Positions 55,447-64,000 of a stretch of DNA of 64,000 nucleotides are shown in pieces; the stretch's first letter is position 1, and each line of letters begins with the position of its first letter. The notes under the pieces are model-generated. The model was not told the origin of the DNA. It was given only the letters and a program-made list of their open reading frames with translations, and did no database searches. A program made the translations under genes and the position numbers. Origin of the DNA: Vesta saturnalis. Its lineage: Eukaryota; Arthropoda; Insecta; Coleoptera; Lampyridae. The stretch is taken from positions 179,326 to 243,325 of the forward strand of contig JARFJB010000092.1 of assembly GCA_036346205.1 (NCBI GenBank). Direction: 5' to 3'.

Positions 55447-56630
55447 GTTTCAATTTTACATATGGTTGCTACTATTAAAAAGAAAATGTTATGTTTGTTG
55501 TTTGCCAGCTGCATAAACTACTTAAACACATCCTTCGTGTTTAGGAGTTTTTAAATTCTTCAATTCGTGTTTGCAATAGTGCTTTGGTTTAACCCTGTTA
55601 ATTCCATATTTAACAATTCGAGTTGCAGATTGATCTCAACATACAGCTGTAATTTATATAAGAAATGTGGTCCTACATATTATAACATGCTTAAACTTTT
55701 AAATACCTACTTTTGACCTTGACTAGAAATATAATATGATGATGATCAGCTAAAAGTTTGACCTTGAAAATTATATTCTTACATTTATGATTACTTGCAA
55801 TTTCTATTTTTACTTTTCACCTTTTATATTTCTAAGAAATGTAATATGACACCACCGTAGTCTTCGACCTTGAATACTATTTTGATTACCTTGCAACTTC
55901 TATGTTTACCTTGACAACATTTTAAATTTCGATTTACAGGAGTGACCTTGACTTAGGGTTACCAACTAACACGTGGCCTTGACTTAGCATTGAAATAGGC
56001 AATGTTACCAACCTAAAAATCTAGTGACTTTTCTGGTGACTTTTTCTAGATCTGGTGACAAATCTAGTGACAAAAGTGGATCAGAAGTGCGGTAGCTATA
56101 CTACTTGTGAAGGGAAATTGCTATTGTAAACAAGTGCTACAATTGTTTATTCATTTTGCATTCATCAATCTTAAACAATATAACTTGTCAAACATGTACC
56201 ATCAGTTAATACATATATTTCTACTTAAGGAAAGATCATTTTAAGATTTGTCATTCCTCCATATCAAAATGCATACAGCATATGCAATACTTTTTTAAAC
56301 AATACTACAAAGTAATTTCATGTAAAGAAGAATTTCAAGATTTATTAATTGCAATTATCACATTCTGTTTATAAAAATTAAAATGCGTAATTATCATAGG
56401 GTAAAAGAAGAATATTCAAGATTTATTAATTGTTGCAGAGTTATCACATTCGCGCTGTTTATAAGAAATTCTAAAAAATGCGTCAATTGGTTCAAATATT
56501 AAATTTGAATTATTTTACAGCTCCTATTCCTTACTAATATTCACCTGATATGTAATCGATGTGTCCTTACATTCGCCCATGTTGTCAAAAGGTCACGGCG
56601 GACCCGAAAAAACTCGTAATTAAACCAGCT
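55447..56630. other. Stretch without a recognised gene
   Basis: Contains a local pair of similar blocks: AGAAGAATTTCAAGATTTATTAATTGC and a second form at about 56405 (GAAGAATATTCAAGATTTAT), both followed by TATCACATTC. No gene seen. Confidence 0.4.
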
Positions 56631-56639
56631 AAAAATAAA

Positions 56640-57900
56640 TGGACATGCATTTTGCAGAAATCCAGTACAGATAGAAGTGCATGGTATTTGTGATGCCTCT
56701 AACATTGTCTATAGGGCGTGTATTTGCATACGAAGTATTGAGGGAAAAGTACATATTAATCTGCTATGTGCAAAAATGAACGTTGCGCCATTAAAGGCGC
56801 TCATACTTGCGCATATGTGACTGTTACCATTTCAGCAAACTGTTTTTTATGGAGCGATTCTCGGATTGCTCTTTGTTGGATTCAAAATCCTCCAAATTGC
56901 TTTAATATTTTTGTGGGGAACAGAGTTTCGGAAATTTAAACTCTTACAAAAAAGGAATGTTGGAGCCATGTTGATACAAAGGAAATTCATGCTGATTTGG
57001 TTTCTCCCGATGTATTATTACATTTAAAATTGTGGTGGCACGGATCACAATGGTTATATTCTTCAAGCTTAAGCTGGAAACAGCAGGTTCCCTTTATGCC
57101 ATGTACAGATATACCTGAGCGACGGAAGGTTACCACAGCACTTATTCCCACAGAGGGTTTCTTCTTTTCGTTTGAAAGGTTTTCAAATTTAACCAGATTA
57201 AAACACCCAATGGCCTATTGATTACGATTCATAACCAACCTACGTTTGGTTAGATGTGAGTATGAAACGAGTAGTGCAACGACACAAAATGATACTTTTA
57301 CAAATGAAATCCGTATTTTAAGATCAGAGAACAATCTTAATTCAAAGCAGAATTTGTTGTGTCTATCACCATTTCTTAACTCCGAAGGTCTCCTACGTAT
57401 AGGAGGTAGATTAAAATATGCAGTTAACTTTCAACTCGATGCACCCATTGCCATTAAGCAGTAAACATCATTTATCTTATTTGATTTTCAAACATGAGCA
57501 TCAAAAATTATTGCACGTCGGATCACTTACTACTATCTACAATCCCAAACCTATTTGTCTAACTACGGTACATGTGGCTGAATCCTATTGCATTCTTTGC
57601 TTTAAGTTGAACACTTCAATATATCCAATGATGGAGAATCTTCCAGAGAAGGTTCTGAGTCCATTTTCGGTGTCCAGATTAACTTCTTCAACACATTCAA
57701 ATGCTTCGGAAACGATGGTCTCGAATATTTATCAGTCTGCAACAAAGGAAAATGGAGAAAATTACACCAAACCTAGGTGGTACTTTAGTAGAAAATCTTC
57801 CAACGATTCAATGGCTCTTGGGAAGAGTAGCAAATGTATTCTGACTAGGAAGATGTGGTATTCGCACGTAAAACAGTGTTTTAAAACGCGCAGTCAGTAG
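56640..57900 (+). pseudogene. BEL/Pao retrotransposon relic (RNase H to integrase zinc region)
   Basis: In order, with several frameshifts: IEVHGICDASNIVY and LLCAKMNVAPLK (RNase H region), LWWHGSQWL (a hallmark of BEL/Pao pol, about 57030-57056), FSNLTRLK, LLCLSPFLNSEGLLRIGGRL (integrase N-terminal part, about 57355-57415), SSKHHLSYLIFKHEHQKLLH (the HHCC zinc site) and MENLPEKVLSPFS. The HEHQKLLH and C-x-x-C partner region is partly preserved (YCILCFK). The DDE core is degraded, and neither gag, protease nor LTRs were found nearby. Confidence 0.8.
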
Positions 57901-58306
57901 ATTATGTCCTTTCCGTTAAAAATATTAATGTAGATTAATAAGCAATTTTTGCGCATTAAATGCTTATTTTGTTTGTTGCTTCAATTTTTACAAATTTATA
58001 CTTAACTCGGACGTCGCCCAGTGGCACTATGCCGCATTTAACAATTTCAACGTTGTCAAATCCACTAGTAATTCATGGAATTCCGTCTACATCTGTATAG
58101 TTAGTTATTTCGTCAGCATTTAATGTTAGAATCGTTTTAGTTGATTATTAGTTGCTGTTGTAAGCGAACGTCAAAGAGAGAAATTTCCAATTTCGGCATT
58201 TTGTGCTACAGAGTGACCGATGATTTAAGTAAAATTAATTAATATGTAATGTATTATTTATTTGTTTTATTTCTAAATTATTGTTTTTGTACTTTTAGGA
58301 TAGGAA

Positions 58307-58648
58307 ATGGCAAGAACTCACGAAGAACATTTAGAGGATATTGAAAACTTATCAGATATAAAGGAGGTTGCTATTGACGAGGGTGAAGGAGAAGATGAAA
58401 TGATCCTGGTAGATAACAACACAAGCGACTCAGAACAGTCTGCGGATGAAGATTACGAGAACGTTGAATCATTACAAGACCAAGAAGGTGATTACCATTT
58501 TACATTGGTAGGATGGAGAAGCAATATGGAAAAACACTCAGTAAGTGTTGTAACAGCAAGAGAAAAACATTATCAAAATCTTGCTTGCCAGAACAAAAAT
58601 GTATCAAATAATTTAGAAGCATTTCTTGTATCTATGCCAAAGATATGA
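58307..58648 (+). CDS. Hypothetical acidic protein, 113 codons
   Basis: The frame starts MARTHEEHLEDIENLSDIKE and is very acidic (DEGEGEDEMILVDNNTSDSE), then FTLVGWRSNMEKHSVSVV. Acidic Ser/Asp-rich leaders are found in transposases such as piggyBac, but no transposase core follows. A TAGGATAGGAA sequence before the ATG could hold an acceptor AG for an upstream intron. I cannot name a family. Confidence 0.35.
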   Translation: MARTHEEHLEDIENLSDIKEVAIDEGEGEDEMILVDNNTSDSEQSADEDYENVESLQDQEGDYHFTLVGWRSNMEKHSVSVVTAREKHYQNLACQNKNVSNNLEAFLVSMPKI

Positions 58649-58675
58649 TCCATAACATCGTCACTTATACCAATA

Positions 58676-59130
58676 TACAGGATGGGTCACTGTACAGATT
58701 TCTTAACTATTAGATACATCAAAACCAATTTTGGTGTGTTAATACACGATCATTTGAACTACATTCCAAAAATAATTAGGTATATACAGGGTGATTGACA
58801 AAAATGTGCCAATCCAAACTTGTTTTTTAATGGAACACCCTGTATATTTTTACATTTTTAGATTCACTGTTACATTTAGAGTAAAAGTATTGAAATCTGT
58901 ATCTGTATCACTAACCGTTCTGCAGATATCGTCACTTTAGTACCAAAATAGATTTAACTTTGGAACCACGATGCGAGCGTTGACACCACGATTTTGTGCA
59001 AACAAACTGGGAAATTTTTCGAAAATATGTAAAACTATACAGAATGATTAACTTAACGCGAAATATAATTTTTTCAAATGCACACCCTGCATATTTTTTC
59101 ACATTTCGATTCACCGTGAAAAGTAGATCA
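58676..59130. repeat. Cluster of 'ACACCCTGTATA' insect repeats
   Basis: TATATACAGGGTG (58781-58793) and CACCCTGTATAT (58836-58847) are inverted 12-13 bp arms around about 42 bp. ACACCCTGCATATT recurs at about 59082 with similar flanks (TTTTTACATTTTTAGATTCAC and TTTTTTCACATTTCGATTCAC). ACACCCTGTATA-type ends are a familiar feature of insect MITE-like repeats. Confidence 0.6.
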
Positions 59131-59563
59131 TAGGTTTCATAGCCATAAGACGGACCCTTCTTGAGATATTGACGATTTTACGTAAAATATTCTAAAATAC
59201 AAATTTACTATGATAATAAAATTCCACAAACAAATCAGGTAGTAGCCGCTCGTAATAAAGAGGAACAATTGCGTCTATTGTTGTGACGTTTGTATAATCA
59301 TATTAGTTTGTGTGTTTTTGGATTGTCGTTTTGTCAATTTTTGTATAAATTGAATTTTTCCAAAGAATGATATGATATCTTTATTTACGGCGAATCTCAA
59401 ATAAATGTTTTGCTGTCTACGCGTTTGTACCGTGAACGATACCAGTATCGAAACTAGGTATAGGCGATGATTGCTCTTGCCTATACGCAAACTAGAATAA
59501 AATACAAAGGGGCGCAACATTCCTGAGAAACATTTTACATTATAACTCCTAAATATAATAAGA

Positions 59564-59823
59564 AATGACGGATTTACGAAAGACTTTAATATTTTTGGTG
59601 GTTTTAAATACTACTTCTTCATTACAATGCAAGCGAGGCATGATCCACATTCTTCTAAAACTACTGAAAGGAAACGCCGATATTTTTATACGGGTATAGT
59701 ACTAAATATTCTAATCCCTTTCATGAATGTGTCAGGTGTCAGTTCAGGCAGTTTCATTAACGGGATTATTTTAGTAGGTACCTGCATAAATGCAAAACTT
59801 GTACATCTATATAAATTTCTTTA
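59564..59823 (+). other. Possible degenerate first exon with signal peptide
   Basis: An ATG opens MTDLRKTLIFLVVLNTTSSL, a plausible signal peptide, then C and basic residues before a stop. The overlapping frame 59627-59823 reads through ERKRRYFYTG and a hydrophobic GSFINGIILVGTC. One indel would join them into a small secreted protein. No family recognised; could be chance. Confidence 0.25.
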
Positions 59824-59829
59824 AGCAGG

Positions 59830-60730
59830 TGCCGGACAATCAGTTTTCACGGAAGGTTATGGGCTCTAGATGTGGTATTTAAACATCTCTTTTTTTATTG
59901 TCATTTGTAAACTCGTCAGTTATCCTTCCTGGTAATGCGATTACGAAGAATGGTCGGAAGTTACAATTTTAGGTGGTTTAAATATTTTACTATGTGATAG
60001 ATGTAGTTATTGTGTTGTCAGTCTGTTCAATGACTCAACAAAATTAAAAAAATATTTCGGAAAACAAAACAAATTTTGAAAATTCTTTTACCCGATAAAC
60101 TAGTGAAATTAGTACACATTGTAAATTTGATTCTTAATTAGGGTCCAAAAAGTAATTAGTCTCATTCTTCTCGGCTGCGGTTTTATGTAATAAAAACGTA
60201 TTTGGGCTGTGGTATTTCAAAGAACCATTATACTGCCGATGATTAATTGCCTTTTTTGCTATTCAATTTTTTTCTTATTGAATAAAGCAGGTGAACGTGA
60301 ATTAATTATTAGATTCTTTAATTAGGTACTAATTGAGTGTTTATGAGTACTATTCATATAGGTCAATAAAAGTGAAAATAATTGCGACGATGTCGAAGGA
60401 GATTCAGGAAATTTCGTTTAGCAAGAGAAGTCGATAATTAAAAAGTGCAACCTTTTGAACAGTTATGTTTTGAAAGAAAGGAAAATCCTGAAGAACATGA
60501 CAATTAGTTGATGGTATTTTGCTAGGCAAAATGTCAGACGAATCGAAAACCAAGGCGCTGGCAATGTGTTACGATAACACCATGTGCCATGCCAGTGAAG
60601 AATTCTAAACGAACCAGAAAACTCAAGATTCAAATGATTCTGTTACTGCTCCAGCCGAAATGAAAATCAACTTGGAAGAGCTTTTAGTTGACATTACCGG
60701 AAGTGATACCGATACCAGAAAATGTTCTTT
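59830..60730. other. Stretch with no clear gene
   Basis: The last part (from about 60380) has fragments that may be the decayed N-terminus of the hAT relic that follows. Confidence 0.35.
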
Positions 60731-60734
60731 TCAG

Positions 60735-62854
60735 GGTGACAACTATTTGACTTCAACGATCCAGAACTTTGGAACAGGCGGGATCCCAAACAGTTGCAGA
60801 ATCTTGTAGAACATGGCCCGTATGGTACTGGTTTAAATGTTTATACCACAAATAATAGGCAATTCAGGTGTTTTTAATAAAATTAAGTAACGGCGAAAGT
60901 GCCCATAGGTCGTGGCTATTTTATTACATTAACAGGGATGCAGTATTTTGTTTTTCATGTATATTGTTCGGCAGTGACCTGAAAATGACTCAGTTCAATG
61001 ACAAATTTTCAGGATGCAAAGACTGGCATAATTTAGGGACTAAGCTAATTAGCCATATAGCGGGGCTACATAAAATGGCGCACATACCAAAATAACATAA
61101 AAACTGGTCATTTCATAGACAAAGATCTCAAAAATTCAATTGACAAGGAAGCAGATAAATGGAGACACATTTTAAAGGTTATTTTAGATGCTATTCTTTT
61201 TTGTGCAAGAAATTATTGCGCTTTACGAGGGTGGAATGAAACAATAGGAAATTTTTGCAAGTTATTGGGTTAATTAGTAGATCTGATCCCGTTATCAGAC
61301 AACATATAGAAAATCAAAAAAAAAGGTTAAGTGAACTATTTTTCATCAAAAATTCAGAATGAATTAATATCAATCGCTGGAGATAACATAAAAAGTAAAA
61401 TACTCTGCAACATAAAATCTGCAAAGTATTTTTCCATAATCTTTGATTGTACGCCTGATACCTCACATACTGAGCAAATGTCCCAAGTGATTAGATACGT
61501 TGAAGTAAATTCCGATAATTGAAAAATCGAAGAGAGTTTTTTAGGTTTCATCGATACCGCAGATAATGCTGGTTGTGGATTAGCAGATTTGATTAAAAAT
61601 AAATTAATAATGGATAGTTTAAACATTGCTAATGTTCGTGTGCCCAATGCTACTATAACGGAGCAAGCATGGCTGGTTAATATAAGGATGTACAAGCTGA
61701 AATTTTAAAAATCAACTCTTGGCAAGATTTTTGCCTTGCTCAGCCATAGTTTAAATCTTGTAGCTTTCCATTCAGCGCACTTCTGCAAAGATTAAAACAT
61801 TTTTTGGAAACACTCAACACCTTTTTAATTTTTTTGTCCATTCAACAGCTTGATGGGCTAGTATGGAACCTACCTTAAGAACTTCTTTAAAAAGTTTTAG
61901 TGACACTCGATGGAGCTCTAAGGCAGAAGCAATAAGCACCGTGACGCGGAAATTCAAGGAAGTAGTTTTGCTTTTGGAGTACATGAGCTTTGCTTTAACG
62001 GTGGTTCCGACGACACAGTTAGTGGAGCTAGATGTTTTCTTAATATCATAAGAAACTTCGATTTTGTATTTATATTGTTATTTTAGAATAATTTGCTAGA
62101 AAAGATTAATACAGTAAACTTATTATTACAGAATAAAAGCATGACGATAGATATGGCTTGTAAGCATTTAAAATGATTACAACATAAAATCTTATAGGAT
62201 TACCTTTTTAGGATGCATGAACACCCAAGCCACAGAAATCATAAAGACTTTGAATATTGACTGGAATTTTAAAGAAGTTCGGAAAAGAAAAATAAAAAAA
62301 ATGCCTGGCGAATTACTATCCGATTGCACTTTGAATACAGAGGACAAATTGAAACAAACTCTTATTCAAGTTATTGATACTGTTATAGTAGAACTAGATT
62401 CTCGATATTTGAGCTTACAAAGCATAAATGAAGATTTTGGTTTTTTAAATGGCGGTTCTATTTCAAGTATGCAAACGATCTAAATTCTCATGAATTTTTG
62501 AACGAAATTTATAATTTTAAATGTCATGTTAGTGCACTCTTAACGAATATTAATGCGTTAAATTCGCTTGATTTATTAAAGAATATTTATAAATATTCTT
62601 TAAACAGTATATACCCCAATATATGTATTGCGTTAAAAATATTTTTGACCATGCCAGTAACCACTGCCTCTTGCGAATGTTCGTTCAGCAAACTAAAACT
62701 AATAAAAATATATTTAGGCTCTACTACGGGACAAGAGCGACTAAATGATCTGGCAATAATTTCAATTGAAAAAGACGCACTTTCACAAATTGATTTAGAT
62801 TTAATAAGTGATCAGTTTGCTAATCAAAAAGCCAGAAAAGTTGTCTTGAAGTAA
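60735..62854 (+). pseudogene. hAT transposase relic, ZMYM1/DUF4371 type
   Basis: Blocks in order, in changing frames: FDFNDPELWNRRDPKQLQNL (TTF-type finger lead), RSWLFYYINRDAVFCFSCIL and FSGCKDWHNLGTKLISH (TTF finger), NYFSSKIQNELISIAGDNIK and ECTPDTSHTEQ-like sequence at 61445-61480 (IFDCTPDTSHTEQMSQVIRY), HSLNLVAFHSAHFC, SFSDTRWSSKAEAI, and a clean C-terminal dimerisation block at 62498-62854 (YPNICIALKIFLTMPVTTAS, SFSKLKLIKIYLGS). This is the DUF4371 plus hAT-C layout of ZMYM1-like/52K-repressor-like transposases. Many indels; the final 118 codons are intact. Confidence 0.85.
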
Positions 62855-63474
62855 TTGGATGGACACAACTGATTGAATAAATGTACTTCTTATTTCTAAA
62901 CATTAACTTACTATTATTGTTTAAATTCACACATTTGTCTTTTATCAGCCTAGAATAAAAAATGTAGCAGTTGAACAGTTATTTTATTATATATGCCAAT
63001 TCCTTTTTTTAATTAAATTTAAAATTTCAATATTTTAAAATCCAATTAAAAAAACAGTTGAATGACCTCAGAGTATATATTTTCAGCATCGCTAAATAAA
63101 AATATTTACAACCAAGTGGTAACCTTGTCCGACAACTACATTGAGGGATTTTTTTTATCGAACGATTGAAAATTTTGTGTTCCGCCTAAAGCGAAAACCC
63201 AACGACTTTGAAATTTTTCACAAATAAAAATGTTGTTACTCTTAACATAAAGAACTGATACACAAAGTATGAAAAATGTATTAATCACAATATTTTTAGG
63301 TGCTGCCCCTCTAACTATACCATATTTATTTATCAAATTATAATATGTGAGTGCGTTTATTACTTCCTTTTTCTTGTAAAAATATTGATTTGTGGAGTTA
63401 CACTTAGAATGTATTATTTGAAATACTGACTATTAATTTGTTATACTTTTTGTATGGGAGTTACTTTATCTTCT
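62855..63474. other. AT-rich stretch with no recognised gene
   Basis: A short minus-strand frame at 63136-63336 is not supported by any family resemblance. Confidence 0.4.
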
Positions 63475-64000
63475 TTTCTTCACAATAATGGCAATATTAA
63501 TACACATCACTATCATCACTATTCAGATGCTAATCCACACATCTTAAGAGTTGTTGATCACCAGCATCGATGGTCAGTTAATGTGTGGGGTGGTTAATGT
63601 GGTTGGTCCCTTTTTCTTCGATGGGAGTCTTACTGGAGAAAGATATTTACAGTTTTTGGAAAATGATTTACCCGACCTTTTGGAAAATGTCGAGGTAGAT
63701 AATATTCGTACGATGTGGTTTCAACTGGATAGCGCATCTCCATACTATGCAATCAACGTTAGGTAATATCTCGATATAAATTCTCCCATGAGGTGGATAG
63801 GACGAGGTGGTGTGTAAAACTGGCCTGCTAGATCACCGGATCTTACGTCCCTTGATTTTTTCCTTTGGGGCTACGTTAAAGAAAAAGTTTACCAACATAC
63901 TCCCACCACAAGCGAAGATATGAAAAATAGAATTAGAGCTGCGTTTCAATTCATTTCGCGTCTAATGTTGTTGCGAGTGAATCTTTCGTTTGACGAAATT
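63475..64000 (+). pseudogene. Tc3/mariner-superfamily transposase relic, runs off the window
   Basis: Starting in mid-protein: NNGNINTHHYHHYSDANPHI and VVDHQHRWSVNVWGG, then after a frameshift VVGPFFFDGSLTGERYLQFL, ENDLPDLLENV, MWFQLDSASPYYAINVR, WIGRGG and WPARSPDLTSLDFFLWGYVK. The FQLDSASP block replaces the usual FQ(H)DGAPPH, keeping the second catalytic Asp, and SPDLTSLDFFLWG holds the third acidic residue. The first Asp lies in the missing N-terminal half. The C-terminus continues beyond 64000. Confidence 0.8.

Noticed and set aside
45958..55452. 6-bp target-site duplication of the Polinton-like element
   Set aside because: The flanking hexamers GTGCAC and GTTTCA differ, and shifting the border by one or two bases does not help.

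Overview
The window looks like repeat-dense, AT-rich nuclear DNA of an insect (at least an arthropod). The evidence is spliceosomal introns with GT...AG borders, long (AT)n arrays, no bacterial operons, and a set of eukaryotic mobile elements of types common in insect genomes: hAT, piggyBac, Harbinger, Tc1/mariner, Penelope, Jockey and RTE non-LTR elements, Gypsy and BEL/Pao LTR elements, and a Polinton/Maverick-like virus-derived element. I found no clearly intact host gene, and no tRNA, rRNA or CRISPR array. Nearly every coding region is broken by stops, frameshifts, truncation or nested insertion, so the annotation is mostly a stratigraphy of transposons.

Layout. 0.5-2.2 kb: ZBED5-like hAT relic. 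2.8-3.9 kb: a hairpin and a relic with a parvovirus-VP1-type phospholipase A2 motif. 4.3-6.3 kb: first of three copies of an LTR-like repeat (others at 28.3-29.9 kb, reversed, and 44.2-45.9 kb). 8.2-9.6 kb: Jockey-type gag without reverse transcriptase. 10-11.6 kb: relic of an unnamed insect family. 12.2-13.05 kb: Harbinger relic with its divergent MADF-like gene. 13.1-15.45 kb: two Penelope-like elements tail to tail around a (TA)n array, both with hammerhead-like cores near their 3' ends. 15.6-22.9 kb: a nearly intact but internally deleted Gypsy element with ~2-kb LTRs, inserted into (TA)n. 23.0-30.15 kb: a large spliced gene-family pseudogene, duplicated internally and split by the reversed LTR-like repeat; its C-terminal part carries acidic motifs arranged like those of FEN/XPG (PIN-like) nucleases.

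30.3-33.1 kb: RTE-like 3' tail and a piggyBac element on the minus strand. 33.8-34.0 kb: BED-finger fragment. 34.5-36.6 kb: Tc1-like element inside a diverged tandem repeat. 38.2-38.7 kb: 199-bp satellite. 38.7-43.8 kb: decayed Gypsy element with ~0.95-kb LTRs, whose 3' LTR cuts the end of a small minus-strand ORF. 45.96-55.45 kb: Polinton-like element with ~0.7-kb terminal inverted repeats, carrying capsid-like, packaging-ATPase-like, protein-primed DNA polymerase B and accessory relics. 56.6-57.9 kb: BEL/Pao RNase H-integrase relic. 60.7-62.9 kb: ZMYM1-like hAT relic. 63.5-64.0 kb: Tc3/mariner-like relic running off the end.

Functionally nothing here forms a working pathway as read. The most useful points are the FEN-like signature in the 23-30 kb family, the ~21-bp-spaced palindromic arrays between Polinton genes, the hammerhead-like cores of the Penelope elements, and the nesting order, which dates insertions relative to one another.
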